Source: Deuterostichococcus epilithicus
Lineage: Eukaryota; Chlorophyta; Trebouxiophyceae; Prasiolales; Stichococcaceae
NCBI GenBank assembly: GCA_033439295.1
Contig: JAVTLE010000005.1
Span: forward strand, 3,923,780-3,987,779
DNA: 64,000 nt
Direction: 5' to 3'
This document shows positions 12,322 to 24,600 of this stretch, piece by piece. The position numbers and the translations under genes were made by a program. Within the stretch, counting starts at the first letter, position 1. Each line of letters begins with the position of its first letter. Below the pieces are notes generated by a model that worked only from the letters and a program-made list of their open reading frames with translations, did not search any database and was not told where the DNA came from.

Positions 12322-13889
12322 ATGGCGGGGGGCACCGTAGGTAGCGCCGTGACGGACACGCTGTTCGGCACACGCAGCTACACTGAGGGCGCGCGTTACC
12401 AGGTCCCCAGGTGAGGGCTTGTGGGGCAGGAATGTGTGCACAGCTGCCAGTGTACGCGTTGTTGAGCTTTCGACCAGGCACAGGCTTGCCGAGTGGCGAA
12501 ATGCCAGAGCAGCAATCGCAGTCAGCTGTTGTCAAGGGGCTCATCCTGCGGCATGCGGTTATGTTTCACCTATGCTGGGCGAGCTCCCTCCTCATGCCCT
12601 TGCTCACTCTGCTCTGGTCTGTGTGGGACCAAGGACGCCCTCAACCGCAGCCTGCACACCAGTCGCTCAGGGCAGCGTCACGATTTCGTGTGCCCTGCGC
12701 CCCGGCAGGAAGATCCCACTGCGCATCGAGCCGAAGACGTACTTCGCGCTCGAGCGGACCTACCTCTCCTGGATGCACATGGCGGTCATGCTGGGCGGCA
12801 TCACCAGTGCGCTGGTCGGGTTCAGCGCGGAGGAGGAGGCGGACAACCCGCAGGGGCACAAGCACAAGCGTGTCACGTCGCACACGACGCAGGTCGTTGC
12901 GATGCTGCTGCTGCCCATCGCCATGCTCATGGTGAGCCTGGCCGGCCAGTCATCCGCTCCAACTCCGCATCCTCTGCTTCCTCGTGCTGTTGATGCACTG
13001 GCAAACCCGCTGTGGCACTTTCTCCAACAGGAAAAGGTCGAGGCCTCGGAGACCAGCGCTGTCATGCCAGCTACAACATGATGGGACTGCGGACCTGAGA
13101 CTCTTGCACCTGTGCTACCGCAGATCGTGTACGCACTGTTTGTATACTACTTCCGGAGCAAGAACCTCGCGCGAAAGCAGGTGCACTTCTCGACATATTT
13201 GCAGTCCATGCTGCCGCCTACAAAACGGAACGGTTCTGTGTCCGCAGCGCCAGCGTCGGCTGCTCGCGCACAAACGCAAATGCACATGCGCTGTGGCTTG
13301 CTGCGCTCACAGCAGCGCCAGCAGTGTCTGCACCAGACTTGCGCCGATCAGTGTTCCCTCCTGAAAAAGCACCAGTCGTGCACTGACGGTCCACCGCCGC
13401 CTTCGTTTGCAACACAGCATGTGATGGCGGCCCCTCTTCGTGTTGCTCGCAGTATGGCTTCTTCGACGACAAGCTGGGCCCTGTGACGCTGTGCGTGCTC
13501 ATCATGCTGGCGCTGACCGCCATCATGGTGCGCTTCTGTGCCCTGCCCTTTCGTCCCTGGACCCGCAGCACCTTTGCAGCTCGCGGCACCTGACAGTCCC
13601 CGTGGGGCCCTCTTCCTGAGGGCGCTCTGCACATGGCACCCGCTCGCCTGAGGGTGTTCGTCCTGCTGTAGACAGCGACCGCTGACTGACAGATGGGTCG
13701 ACACATCAACGATCATGCTGGCAATTCGCTGGTTCAACCGCATCAGCCTGCAGATCAGTTGTGGTCGCTGCACCACATGGTCACAGCTCAGGTGCTGTGC
13801 CCCCCGTTGTCTGCTGACGTTGCCGGTCTGCTGACGTGAAACTGTATGTGTGACAGGGTGTGGCGATCTCGGACTACGCCAGCACATGA
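12322..13889 (+). CDS. VTC1: VTC1-like / DUF202 membrane protein
   Basis: This is a small three-helix membrane protein related to Vtc1, the accessory subunit of the vacuolar transporter chaperone complex that makes polyphosphate in fungi and algae. Exons (plus): 12322-12410, 12709-12931, 13124-13180, 13453-13527 and 13857-13889; all phases agree and give 158 residues. The conserved DUF202 entry is clear: PLRIEPKTYFALERTYLSW, followed by helix 1 (MAVMLGGITSALVGF), helix 2 (VVAMLLLPIAMLMIVYALFVYYF) and helix 3 after FFDDKLGP (TLCVLIMLALTAIM). The last exon is only 11 codons and ends in TGA. Vtc1 in yeast is about 130 residues, so the size fits. No SPX or polymerase domain is present, so this would be the membrane-anchor subunit rather than the catalytic Vtc4. 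Confidence 0.85.
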
Positions 13890-14881
13890 TGTGCGGCAGC
13901 ACAGCGCCCCTGCAGCACGCATGGTGCGGACGAAGTGCCACCGATGCAGATTGGCGCCGTGAAGCCAGGCGGCGCCGCCAGATCATGGTGCCGTTGCTGT
14001 GAGCATCGCACCTGGCCGGACGGGCAGCGGCTTCCGCGGCGGCAGCCGGGTCAGCAGCTGAGCTGGCACAGCTTCCTGCAGCGACAGCACGGACTGCTGC
14101 ACTTTCCAAGCCTGGCAGTGGAGCTCTCACCAGGTCTGGGACGGCGAAGCAAGCGCACTAAGCGCACTTGCGGCTGGCCCAAGCGATCGTTCTGACAATG
14201 CAGTTGCGGTGTTGGAGTGGCCTCCGCCCACAGGAGCTGCAGTGTGTGCCCTGCTGCACACTGTACGAGGTGTGCGCAGCTGTGCTGTGAGGACGACGGT
14301 GCCCTACCTGGACTTTCAGACGCTCGTTAGTAACGAGCGAGGACGATGTTGGTGACTGCCGTGACAGCGTGCACAACAATTTCAGCCCTGGGGAGATTCC
14401 GCATTATCGACGTTGGTTGCTGACGGGGGTTGGAAGCAGTCAGGCAACTAGGGTACCGCGCGCGCAACAGTGCTCTGGTCGGGTCTGCAACGTTCAAAAC
14501 ATACATGGGCACATGTTGGAAGCTCTTGTAGCGTGTAAGACTCTGCCTTCTGCATCTTGTGTGATGCATGCTCACAAAATGAATAATAATGACAACAACC
14601 TCCAGTGTATCGGTCGAGTCTGCTCGCAAATGAACGACACATGCATGCGAACATCTATTCTACATTGCCATCTGACAGTTCTCAGACTGCCAAGGCCAGA
14701 TTGACGGCCTGCATGTACGTTCAAATGTCGGCGCATATGAGTGCTTGCAAGTCATAGCGCCGCATTAACATCCTTTGTTTCTTTGGAGGTCAAATTATGT
14801 GACGATGTTCCTGCAGAATATGGGATTTCATGTTATCAAGCCGGTGCGCAATACTCAAGGCAATTTAAGAACGTTGTTTCG
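13890..14881. other. Convergent intergenic region
   Basis: About 1 kb lies between the 3' ends of the VTC1-like gene (plus) and the first small C2 gene (minus). It should hold both 3' UTRs. The stretch from about 14560 to 14880 is visibly more A/T rich than its surroundings. I see no coding exon or RNA gene. Confidence 0.4.
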
Positions 14882-17484
14882 TTATGACAGACATGTATAG
14901 ACAACGCACCCGGCGCCAACTGGAACCGGTCCGAAGGCCATCAGCATTCCCGGCACGAACACAACCGGCGCATTGTTGCGCGTCTGTCCGAAGAAGCATA
15001 CGAAAATACCATGGCATACGTATATATGACAAAGCGCAACGCCAATACAGAATGAGTGTTTGGGCAATCATCAGTATTTGACATCAAAACTGCTGACAGT
15101 TTGTATGGTGCCCGGCGACGGACGAGCACATGGAACACGCCACGGCGCGCCACGCCACGCCACAACGCGCGTTCGGCAGAAGATTCGACAATAGAGTTTC
15201 AAGCAGAACATGAGCTGGTCGCACCTCAGGATCTGTGATAGCCGGACCGCTGGCCATGGTGCACGCAGTGCCCATCTTGGCAGCCGTTGCCACAGCCCTG
15301 CGTCGTGAGACACAGGCAGGGGATGCGTCGATGTACGCTGTTGCAAGTAGATTAGGCACATCTCCTCATCTGGGATGGAATGTCGCCCGTGCTAGCGGCG
15401 GCCTGAGGTAGGTCTACGCCACTTACACCACCATCACCACCGTGTCAATGACGATCAAGATCTACTCGACAGAAACGGAGCCTGATGCGGAAGGATTGCA
15501 TCAGAACCAGCAAGGGCAGCGAGATCCCAACGCACTTGTCGGCCGCCGTCACACCCGCGGAACTCAGCTTGCTGAGGGCGCGCGCTGCTGCGGATCTACA
15601 CTGAAGTGCAGGGCCAGGGCTTCAGCACCATCAATGAATGCAATCGTGGGACATTCCATAGCCTGCTGGTGCTGAACTCGACCATGGCGTGTCCCCAGCA
15701 CGACGGCTTCAAATTTCGACAGGCGACTTATTGCAGTAATAATAAGTAATGGGCAGATACAGCTGCCCATTACTTGTGTGCAAGTCATTCGATATATAGG
15801 GGTGCCAGAAGACGGCGCCGCATCATCGTGACGGAGCCTGTTGCACATTACTGCCGCACGGGAACTATACCTGCTGCTGGCCTCGCTGCTGGTGTCCTCG
15901 CCACTGGCACCGCAAATACTGGGCATGTCAAAGTCGTCGCCGCCGGTGGTTTGGACGGCAGCAGTTTTTGGGGTCGTCGGAGTAGAGTCCAGCTGCACCT
16001 TCATCTGCACACATACAAAGAAGATGGCAGCGTGCAAGTATCTGCTGCCCGGGAGCTGCTGTGCTTTCTCGCTCTAGCAGCAGACAAAATAAGTTAACTT
16101 CGATATTGTCCCGACCCATGTGCTGCGAGTGGGCTCAGGCGGCCGCATGCCAAACATGAAGACTCATTGTGTGACGCACCTCGCCCTTGATGTCGCCCTT
16201 CTTGTCGACAAGCTGTACCGTTTGCACTCTGCAGCCGCCGTCGCAGGGCGGCGTCACGATGCCAGTGCCGATGGTCTTGTCCGGTAGCACCGCCTTGCTG
16301 CCCTTGACCGTCACCTGCATCAAGAATTCCAGCAATGATGCAACGTGCTTTCGGATGCACTAACACAGCCACGAAGATGGACGATGTTTAGGGGAAGGCC
16401 TCATAGTCATGTTTGACAACCATTTCATCGAGGAACATTGTCTTCATTCATCCGCCAGATCGCAGAGCTGCTGTGTGCGGCCCTTTAATTCATCGAACAC
16501 GACTGAATCTGTACCTATTGAGAGTAGCTACTAGTATCTCTACCTGCCAACGGAGACCGACGCTCGCAACGGACGACGAGCCGCTCTGCGGCGTCACACA
16601 CAGACCGACGGTTGCACACTCAGGCCCATGCGCTGACAATCCAATCCCATCATTACCTTGATGGAGGAGCCAGGGTCGCCGCTCAGCTCTACAGGCCCGG
16701 CCCACGTGACTGTGTCACCAGCATTTCTTGCCACCTCTGACTTGATGACCTTGCCGCCTGGCGCCTCCACCTTGACGTAGGGGCTCGTCTGCGAGCGTGA
16801 AAACATGCGCGACAGTAACTCCACAGGCTGCAGTAGAAAGTCCTGAGAGACCGTAACTCTGGGTGGCTACGATGTATGTGACACACACACTAATACCTGC
16901 TATAGTAGCCAGTGCGCACCAGCACTTGTGGCATGTAACTCATAATAGCAGACCTGGAAGGCACTCGGACATCTGATCGGATGTTTTTCATGTGGAACGC
17001 CACCTCAATGGGCGCCGAATGAGTCGCTGTAGAATGCTTCAAGAAGGGAGGCAGGCAGGCAGCCTGCTGGCGGCAAATTATCCGTCTACCTGTTCCGCTC
17101 ATCGTTCTCACAGCACATACATCCACACACGGCACAGCACGAGAGCTGTCGTCAGAAGCCCTTTTCGTCGAGCAACAAAACGAAGCTGGCCAGCTGCAGC
17201 AAGCAAGCATCGCAGCTAATGTCACGGCCAGCGCCAGCTGGCACGAACAGAAAGTCACACCATCACACGCTCGCCAGAATATCGCCATTCGCAATGCCAA
17301 GCCATACCTGAGACATAGTTCAATTTGAGCTTTTAATGCAAGCCGGCAGCATGCGTGGGGTGGCAGCGCACGTTTGAGCTGTTCGACACAGCAAGAGGCC
17401 TGTCACCTTGAGATTTGAATCGTCCTCCTGCAGGCTGGCCTGTGCGAAGTCGGCCTCGCTCGCGGAGATCACCACGCCAGCCAT
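14882..17484 (-). CDS. Small C2-domain protein, copy 2
   Basis: This is a predicted 217-residue cytosolic protein with one C2-like domain at its N-terminus. Exons (minus): 17484-17407, 16788-16657, 16314-16180, 16004-15871, 15297-15225 and 14983-14882; phases agree throughout. The C2 strands are recognisable by comparison with the neighbouring paralogue at 18420-21099: MAGVVISASEADF, TSPYVKVEAPGG, then DKTIGTG followed by VQTVQLVDKKGD. The usual Asp of the C2 'DPY' calcium-binding loop is Ser here (TSPY), so calcium binding is doubtful. The tail differs from the paralogue: it is Ser/Thr rich, then has a short hydrophobic end (APVVFVPGMLMAFGPVPVG). Exons 5 and 6 rest on phase and splice sites alone and are less sure. 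The function is not known to me. Confidence 0.68.
15744..15775. repeat. Perfect 13-bp inverted repeat (hairpin)
   Basis: AAGTAATGGGCAG and its exact reverse complement CTGCCCATTACTT are separated by a 6-base loop (ATACAG). The hairpin sits inside intron 4 of the small C2 gene, in a locally A/T-rich patch. It could be a short snapback element or chance. Confidence 0.85.
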
Positions 17485-18419
17485 TCTTGCGCGATTACTG
17501 GCGGTTCGTTAGTGCGGCGGGCAATACACCTTTTGGTGCGAAAACTGCTGCTGACCGTCAGGTGACATGCAATGACGCCAGTTTGCGTATGAGGCGCGGA
17601 TGGACCCCGGTCACAAGCTATGGGGTGATGAGCGATCAGCAGCAAATCAGCACATGCACTTGTCTTTGTGTGAGGGCCTCTGCTGCTAGCACTGCGTGCT
17701 GGATACACGTGCATGCATGATGGCGACAATCGAGCGGTGCCGTCTGCAGTGACGCAAGCATGCAAGCATGATGCGCAGCCATGCATTTGCCGAGATATTG
17801 ATGATGCACTCCACTGGAGTTTATGGGCTTCACAAATGCATGTTGAGATGGAAGTCAAACGCTGCTGGCGGCCCTTGTCCATTGTGGAATGAGCATTACA
17901 TCCGCATGCAAATATCATTCGCATGCATAATTGATTATTATCAACAGATGACAGTAGACTTGTCGATCGAGACTAAGCAGACAACCTGAGTGATGCACGC
18001 AGCCACATGCACGCTCAGTTGCAGGCACCATCCAGTTATGTTCTAGGAACCGCCTCTCTTGTTGGCACTATGCATCCGATAATATCGTCAAATGACGACG
18101 CCATCAGCGATGTCGTCGCTGGGGCAGGCCTCCGCATATTGCCATGCCGCCGGCATATTGTCCAAACCCAAGCCGCGGTAACACTGGGGCTGTTGCAGAT
18201 GAACGCCTACACTGTGATGCAAGTTCCCAGGTCAGATTTTCCGTAGCACATGCAGCTCATCCTACAGCTCTCACCTGACTGCTAGCACAATTTGTCTGCA
18301 ACAGCAATCGAGCGCATTACAGTTCTGGCGTGCATGCTGTCGGTGGCGCACAGGACATGTGGCTGATGCAGGTAATGGCAATAGACATATCGGGGCAACT
18401 CTCACCAGCTAGCCGCCAA
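17485..18419. other. Intergenic region between the two small C2 genes
   Basis: About 0.9 kb lies between two minus-strand paralogues. It should hold the promoter of copy 2 and the 3' UTR of copy 1. It is rich in TGCATGC-like motifs and somewhat more A/T rich than the exons. No coding exon or RNA gene is recognised. Confidence 0.4.
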
Positions 18420-21099
18420 TCAGTAGTCAGATGTACGCTTGCCTTCGCCATACCCAGAGGTGCGCTCGCCACCGCCAGATCCATACTGCTGATCCTAAGT
18501 GCCACACAGCGCTATCCGTGATCTTGGTTTGTGAACCACAAAAATCCATTCGGTTTTGATATTGGCACATGGAAATGAGGTACAACAATGCAATGCTATC
18601 AGCCGTGTTGTAGTTGCGCACCTTCCGCATGTGACGCTGAGAGCTGGCTGCAGCTGCCTTCATGCAACATACACTTGTTACCACATTTCGACCAGCGTTA
18701 GGCAATTCGATGGTTGAATATCTGGCGACTGACCTCTTCGCCGCCATACCCAGTCTTCTCGCCAGAGCCGTACTCGCCGGTCTGGCCACCGCCGGAGCCA
18801 TACTCCGCACTCTTCTCGCCATACTCGCCGCCGCCGCCGCCGCCGCCGTAGCCCTGAGCCACAGCCAGTCGATGTCAGCAACGTGTTCGGACTTCGAGTC
18901 GTCAGCTTCGAGTCTGCTACACCCCTTGAGCCACCCTGCAGGTTGCTTGCAGATTCCATACGACATGTTCGACGATGGCACTTGCCTCGTCACCGCCGCC
19001 AGACTCAAACTCACGTCGCTGGTCGCCACCGCCACCGCCACCGTAGCCCTGGCATTGCCCAATATAGGAAACGTTTTCTTCATCAAACCATTGAGGTGTT
19101 TCACTTGTTGGAGTCGGTCACGAAGCAGTGGTAGTAACACTCTATCTGCAAATGGGTGCTGCACAGTCATCATGTGCTGCATGCTGGTCATGCCCACCAG
19201 CTGTTGAAGCTCGTGCTGCATCACTGCAAGGACTAGCGCTCAGCGCCACTGAGTGCGATGCCAGACCAAGTAGGTACCTTCCGATAGCTTCACATTCATC
19301 ACCACACTGGTATGGCTCGGCGACAGACACGAGTCGTCCAACGAATCGATGAGCGACCCAAAGCGGCACCTCCTGACGGCCTTCCTCAGTGTCACAGCTG
19401 CCGCCATATCCGCCTCCGCCGCCACTGCCGCCCTCGATCTGCAGTGTCACCTATATGCAGAACGGGTTTGCAGCTGCTGTCTTAGTACTTCCTTCAATCC
19501 CCACCAGTCCGTTGTGCGCAGCTCTAGCCGCTAGTTTGGCTGCGAACTAGCAGCGCCAAAGCAGTAGGCTAGGATCCAGGTACTGCGCATCCATTTTAGC
19601 ACTTCCACCGAGATAGGCGATGCAGAAAATGCATGCAATGGCTGCGCATCTGGAGTAATGACCCCGATGCCGGTCGCTGCTGGAGTGGCCAAGATGCCGG
19701 CGCACTCTGACACATCTTTGCGCGACATTCTTTCATATCGTAGTACATACCTGGCCTGCATTGTTGCCATCATCGTTCATGAGCTCCACAGTCTGCGGTC
19801 CAGACCCAGCATACTCGGTCTAGACGCTGCCGACGCCGATGGTCTTGTCGAAGCCGACCTTGCTGGGCCTAGCTGTGATCTGCTCCATGCAGCCGCGCAT
19901 GTCAAGCACAGGCCGGAGCTGCTGTAGGCCTGCAGTGCTTCGAGGCATCGTCCTGAATTGCTGCCGTCAGCTGTGCGCACAGTGCAGTGCATCGACTGGA
20001 TCCACAGTCGTCTTTCCGGCAAAGGATATGGACACAGTGCATCGCAATAAGTATGACTGCATTCTGTCTGTGTAAGTAATAAGCGTATGCAATAGCTGAA
20101 TTTGCTGCACATCTGCAGTGCATGGCCGCAGAAAGCATGGAATGCAGGTTGACGCTGAGGCCTGTGCTGATTAGTATGCACACTATCGCTTGACTTTCTC
20201 TTCCTAGCATTGCTCACCGATGCATCTAGCAGGCAGCATCAGAAGGGCTGGGCCTCTGTTTGACCTCATCAGATAGAAGCAAGCAAGAGGAAGGAAAGGA
20301 AGAGGAGGTGCCGACCCGGATCGGGGAGCCGGAACCGCGCAGCAGCACAGGCTCGTTCCAGGAGGCGCTCTCGCCGGCGTCCTCAGCCTTGGGCGTCTTG
20401 GCCGACTCGCCGTCGAATGTCTCAAACTCCAGGTAGGGGCTCATCTGCGGAGTGGAGGACATGTAAGCTTGAGGAGTGGGTCGTGCAAAACAGCCATTTA
20501 TTTGGTTGTAGCTGGCTGCATGCATCAATGAGCTGATGGCTCTCGACTCTGCGGTCGCCGACGGTGGCGACGGCCCCTGAGCAACAGGATAAATTTTTGC
20601 AGCTTCAAGGCGCCACCATGACATCTGGCAGTCGTGGCATGCCGTTGTCGGTTCGTGGCCATCAAGGACCAGCAGTAAAAGTTGAACCCATCAAGATTCG
20701 CTTCGCCCAGATCGTTGACAGCGCAACTGGCCGAGCCGGCAGCAAACTACCACGTAAGCAAAAGCGGCCAGACTCCATCATCTACGTACTACGACTATGC
20801 AATTACGCATCATTGTAGTTGGGTAAGCATGATAACGCAGCCTGTACTAGGCCGCTGTGCTTACTGGCCCTGTGCTTCTGGTTGCTGGCGGAAGCTGGGA
20901 TATTAATCTGCCCACCAGGACGAACGCCGAGCCTTGGAGCAGCCACCTGCCGCATGCCCAAGTGCAAGGCCCTCAAAACTGTGAATGAATGTGCAGGTAG
21001 AGTACAGGCAGCGGCGGGGGGATTGGTGCACACGTCTCCTATCCAGTCTGCGTCTCGCAGGAAGCTCGCTTGGATGTTGGAGATGGTGACGCCCGACAT
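18420..21099 (-). CDS. Small C2-domain protein, copy 1, Gly/Tyr-rich tail, with in-frame TAG
   Basis: This is the paralogue of the gene at 14882-17484, with the same intron positions in the C2 part. Exons (minus): 21099-21034, 20444-20316, 19879-19751, 19450-19370, 19048-18986, 18853-18734 and 18485-18420. Every junction is in phase and the total is also 218 codons. The C2 start is classical (VTISNIQASFLRDADWIGD, then MSPYLEFETFDG), followed by DKTIGVG and the closing strand VTLQIEGG. The tail is built of Gly/Tyr-rich repeats (GYGGGGGG, EYGSGGGQTGEYGSG, YGSGGGERTSGYG). Intron 5 has a GC donor (GAG|GCAAGT). Codon 20 of exon 3 is TAG (19820-19822), in the middle of the C2 domain, while the reading frame is intact on both sides. 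The gene is therefore either a very recent pseudogene, a sequence error, or read through. Confidence 0.65.
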
Positions 21100-21688
21100 G
21101 TTGGCTTATTGAGGCTCTTGTCTCTTGTGTCGCCGCGGTTCACGGAAGGAGGAGGAAGTGCGGTGCAAGGGCGGCAGAACACAAGGTCTGTTGGTCTGGG
21201 CGGGATATTGTGCGGAAGCTGCACGTGCAAGGGCAGATCCCTTGAGGGCAGATTCTGCCATTTCATGAAGCTCTGATCGATCATATGTACTCTAGGATGG
21301 CACTTGACGATTCAACCTGACGGACCACACTGCTCAACTCTCGTTTGGCAGATGCTATTGCACATTGCAGGGCAGACAACGTTTGCTGCCAGGCGCTGCA
21401 TTCGCGATCCCAATTTGCTGACCCGAATATGTTAAGAGCAGATCAAGCTTCGTGATGTTGAAAGCTTTCTGCCGCCCATCGAAACCAAGCCAACGCCGTC
21501 ATTGCCTACTGACGGCGACCAGGCTTTGTTCCTCATGTGGAATGTGCTGCTGTTTCCGGCATGATTTTTGCACTCATCAGGAGAGGCAGCCGCTGTGACA
21601 TACAGGTTTCATGACTAGAGTGCATCGGTTCATCGGTTCCTCCTCTTGCCTTTCCGCCAGCTAGACTCAGTGATTTGCAGGTAGCGCA
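21100..21688. other. Intergenic region between PANK and small C2 copy 1
   Basis: About 0.6 kb lies between two minus-strand genes. It should carry the pantothenate kinase 3' UTR and the C2 gene promoter. No coding exon, repeat or RNA gene is apparent. Confidence 0.4.
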
Positions 21689-24600
21689 TCATGATGTGCT
21701 GGCGCCGATGAAGGCACCAACAGCACCCAGGAAACCCTCGTGCCGCAGGAATGTCGCCGCCATATGGCCCTGTGACATCAGAACCAGAACGTGCTTTAAG
21801 GTTGGCATCGCCAGATCAGTCACGACCGCTGGACAGCTGATACAGATGGGGAGCAAGCGGCGCACCTTCGACCAGAAGTTGATGGCGAACTCGATGGTCT
21901 CCATGGTAAAGCCATTGGCGCGAATGAAGAAGCCGCCAAAGAGCACCCGACGCAGCTTGTGCGTTGTTGCGACCTCATACGCGATCTATGCAGCGGAGCA
22001 GGACAGTTTCAGGCGCTCGGAGCTAGAGCTCAGCCTACTTGACAATTCTTGTCGGCACACTGGAAGTAACCGATCGCTCCACAGCACAGCGTGATAAATA
22101 GCGCAGCAAGAGCGATGCAGTGCACTTGCAGGCAAGTGCAGGACGGCTTCGGCAGAATGCGACGCGAACATGCATTGACCTGAGACACACAGAGATGCAA
22201 TCGCAACAGTGGCACCTGCGCCACATTGTAGCTGACCATGCGAACGAGCGACTGCGCGATGTCCGCCGGGTCGCAGTCCTCCAAGGTTTTGTCGGCTACG
22301 CGGCCAGCAACGCCAGTTATGCTGATGCGCCAAGCCAATGGAAAGACCTGCCGCTGCACAACTGCATTGGCACTGAACTGGCGATTGCTTACCTGAAACG
22401 ATCTTGCCGAAGCTACTTGCGATGGTCTCCGCTGACAGCCCGATCCTGCGACGCCGCGCACATGCATGTGAGACCGCGCAGCAGCCCACATCCCGCTGAC
22501 ATCCGTTCCAGCGGCAACGCGTCTTCAGCGGATTCGTACGAGTTGGCACGTCAAGCTCCTGGTTGCCAGCAGAAAACTTTCGGGGGCAGGGAGAGGGTTC
22601 ACATCAGAGCAGCGCAGGCAATGCCTCACTTGGAGTAGTCACGATTGCCGTAGATGTCTCCCACCAGCATATCCACCTGCACAAGGGCAGGCGACAAGCA
22701 GCTCAGAGTCGTGAAGTTGAATTGACAAGGCTGCTCACCTCAGCTTCAACGGCGATGCGCATTGATTGGCTGCCATTTCAAGCGACTAGGAGACGCATCG
22801 TCGTGCACAGCAGCAACCCAAGCACACTGAGCCACGTGCACATGAACACGTCGGCGCTGGCATGTGTCCAGCACTTCAGAGAGAACCAGCTACACACCAA
22901 GCCAGCTACACATCAAGCCAGCCACAAACCTTCGTGTTGTCACCCCGCGCCGCAAGCGCAAGCATATCATCAAAGTTGCGTGCCCCGGTCATTAGGCGAC
23001 ACAACCCGGTGAAGGTGCCGCCACCGAGCGCCGAGCCACTGACTCGCTCGTGTAGTGTCGGCGAAGACACCTATGCGCAGAGCAGCTGAAGGTGGGGTCG
23101 CGATGTTGGACGCCGGTTATCAAGTGCGTCGCTGACGGCTGGCATTGGCATGCTGCATTGCCAGCAGATCTGCCCGGGTGACTTCATCAGTGTCTCCGGC
23201 ATGGTGCATTCCACAACATGTCTGCGGCGCATACAGGTCTCAAACCAGGCAGCGGAGGTGCCGGCCCGGTTCAGGGTACCCGTGCTGCACCGACATGCAC
23301 TTGTGCTGCACCAGCAAGGGCTTACCAATGCGAAACACAGAGACGCGAGTGAAGCACGCAGCAGGGAACACACACAATGCAAGAATCAAGGCAGCTGTGA
23401 GGGTGCTGCTCCTACTCCCGCTACATGCCCTCACAATGCCGTTATTACTGTCTGCCGCTGCCGCTGCCGCTGCCGCTGCCGCTGCCGCTGCCGCTGCCGC
23501 TGCTGCTTCAGAGCCGTACCTGCAGCCAGTGCTGTGCTTCTGCAGCCGGCCACAGCTGCTGACGCCTGCTCTGCCGCTGCTGCTGCCCATGGCCTGACCC
23601 CAAAGCAGGTCAACGCAGACCGGCTGATCGAATCCATACGTCCCACCCGATATCTCCAGGTCACATCGAGAGGCTCGCAAGCAGAGCAACATGGAGCACG
23701 GGCAGAGGAGGCCCACCTTGAGCATGCTGACCCCCGAGCCGATGTTGACCAGCAGGTACGGGTAGGTGTCGCCATTTGCTGCGCACAGCGCACACAAGCG
23801 GGTGGTCGGACGCAGAGGCCCAGGCATGCTGCCGTCCGCACAACCATTGTGTCCGTCAGCTTTGGTCGACAGGTCCATTGAAGCAATCCCAGGTCCGTGT
23901 GCAGCTGCCTGACTTGCATGGCTTTTCCAGACCTTGACTGACAAGAGAGGCCGCAATAGCAGCGACATCTGAGCGTCCACATAGTAAACAGGAACTGGGT
24001 TATTGCGATATGGCATGGCACAATGGTGCTGAGCCGCCTTCCGCAGCTGCGGCGGCGACGCACGGCCCCGTCAGCCGGCAGAGCTGCCGCTGGCATGCAG
24101 CCCCAAAGCCTGCACTGCCATGCAGGTCGTTTCATGCACAAATTTTGCACCTTTATCAACGAACGCGGGCGCGCCATGTTGGAAGGTGTACGCCTCCCGC
24201 GGCACTGAGGTCAGCAGGAAATTGCAGCCTCGCACCAGACAGTCCATTTCGTCCCCCTTCTCCAACCTCACCCCGAGGCGCTCCTGCAGGACAATGCAGG
24301 ATGTTGGCCATGGCGACTCGAGTGCAGAGGCAGGGAGGGACAGCCGCCGTGAGGGTCCACTCGTCGCACTTTCCCAGCCGCCCACCCTAGCGCCCACACG
24401 AGGCCGGCATGTTGCAGCCTGCGGGTGAGGCTGTACCATTACGCAGTTTTGCAGCCGAGCAGGTCGCCGCTGTGCACCCTGAATAGCTCAGCATCAATGG
24501 CCTGCAGCCTTGCAGCTCATGATACATCCTGCACAGGCATGCCTGGAACTTTGCAGCAAACTTGAAGGCGCCGCCGCCGGTGGCGAATATCCGCTCGCTC

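Noticed and set aside
19820-19822. Genome-wide reassignment of TAG to an amino acid
   Set aside because: The lipid phosphatase ends naturally at TAG, and TAA and TGA end other genes here, so the single in-frame TAG is better treated as a local event.
23452-23507. CRISPR-like array
   Set aside because: It is a simple hexanucleotide microsatellite without spacers, inside a eukaryotic intron.
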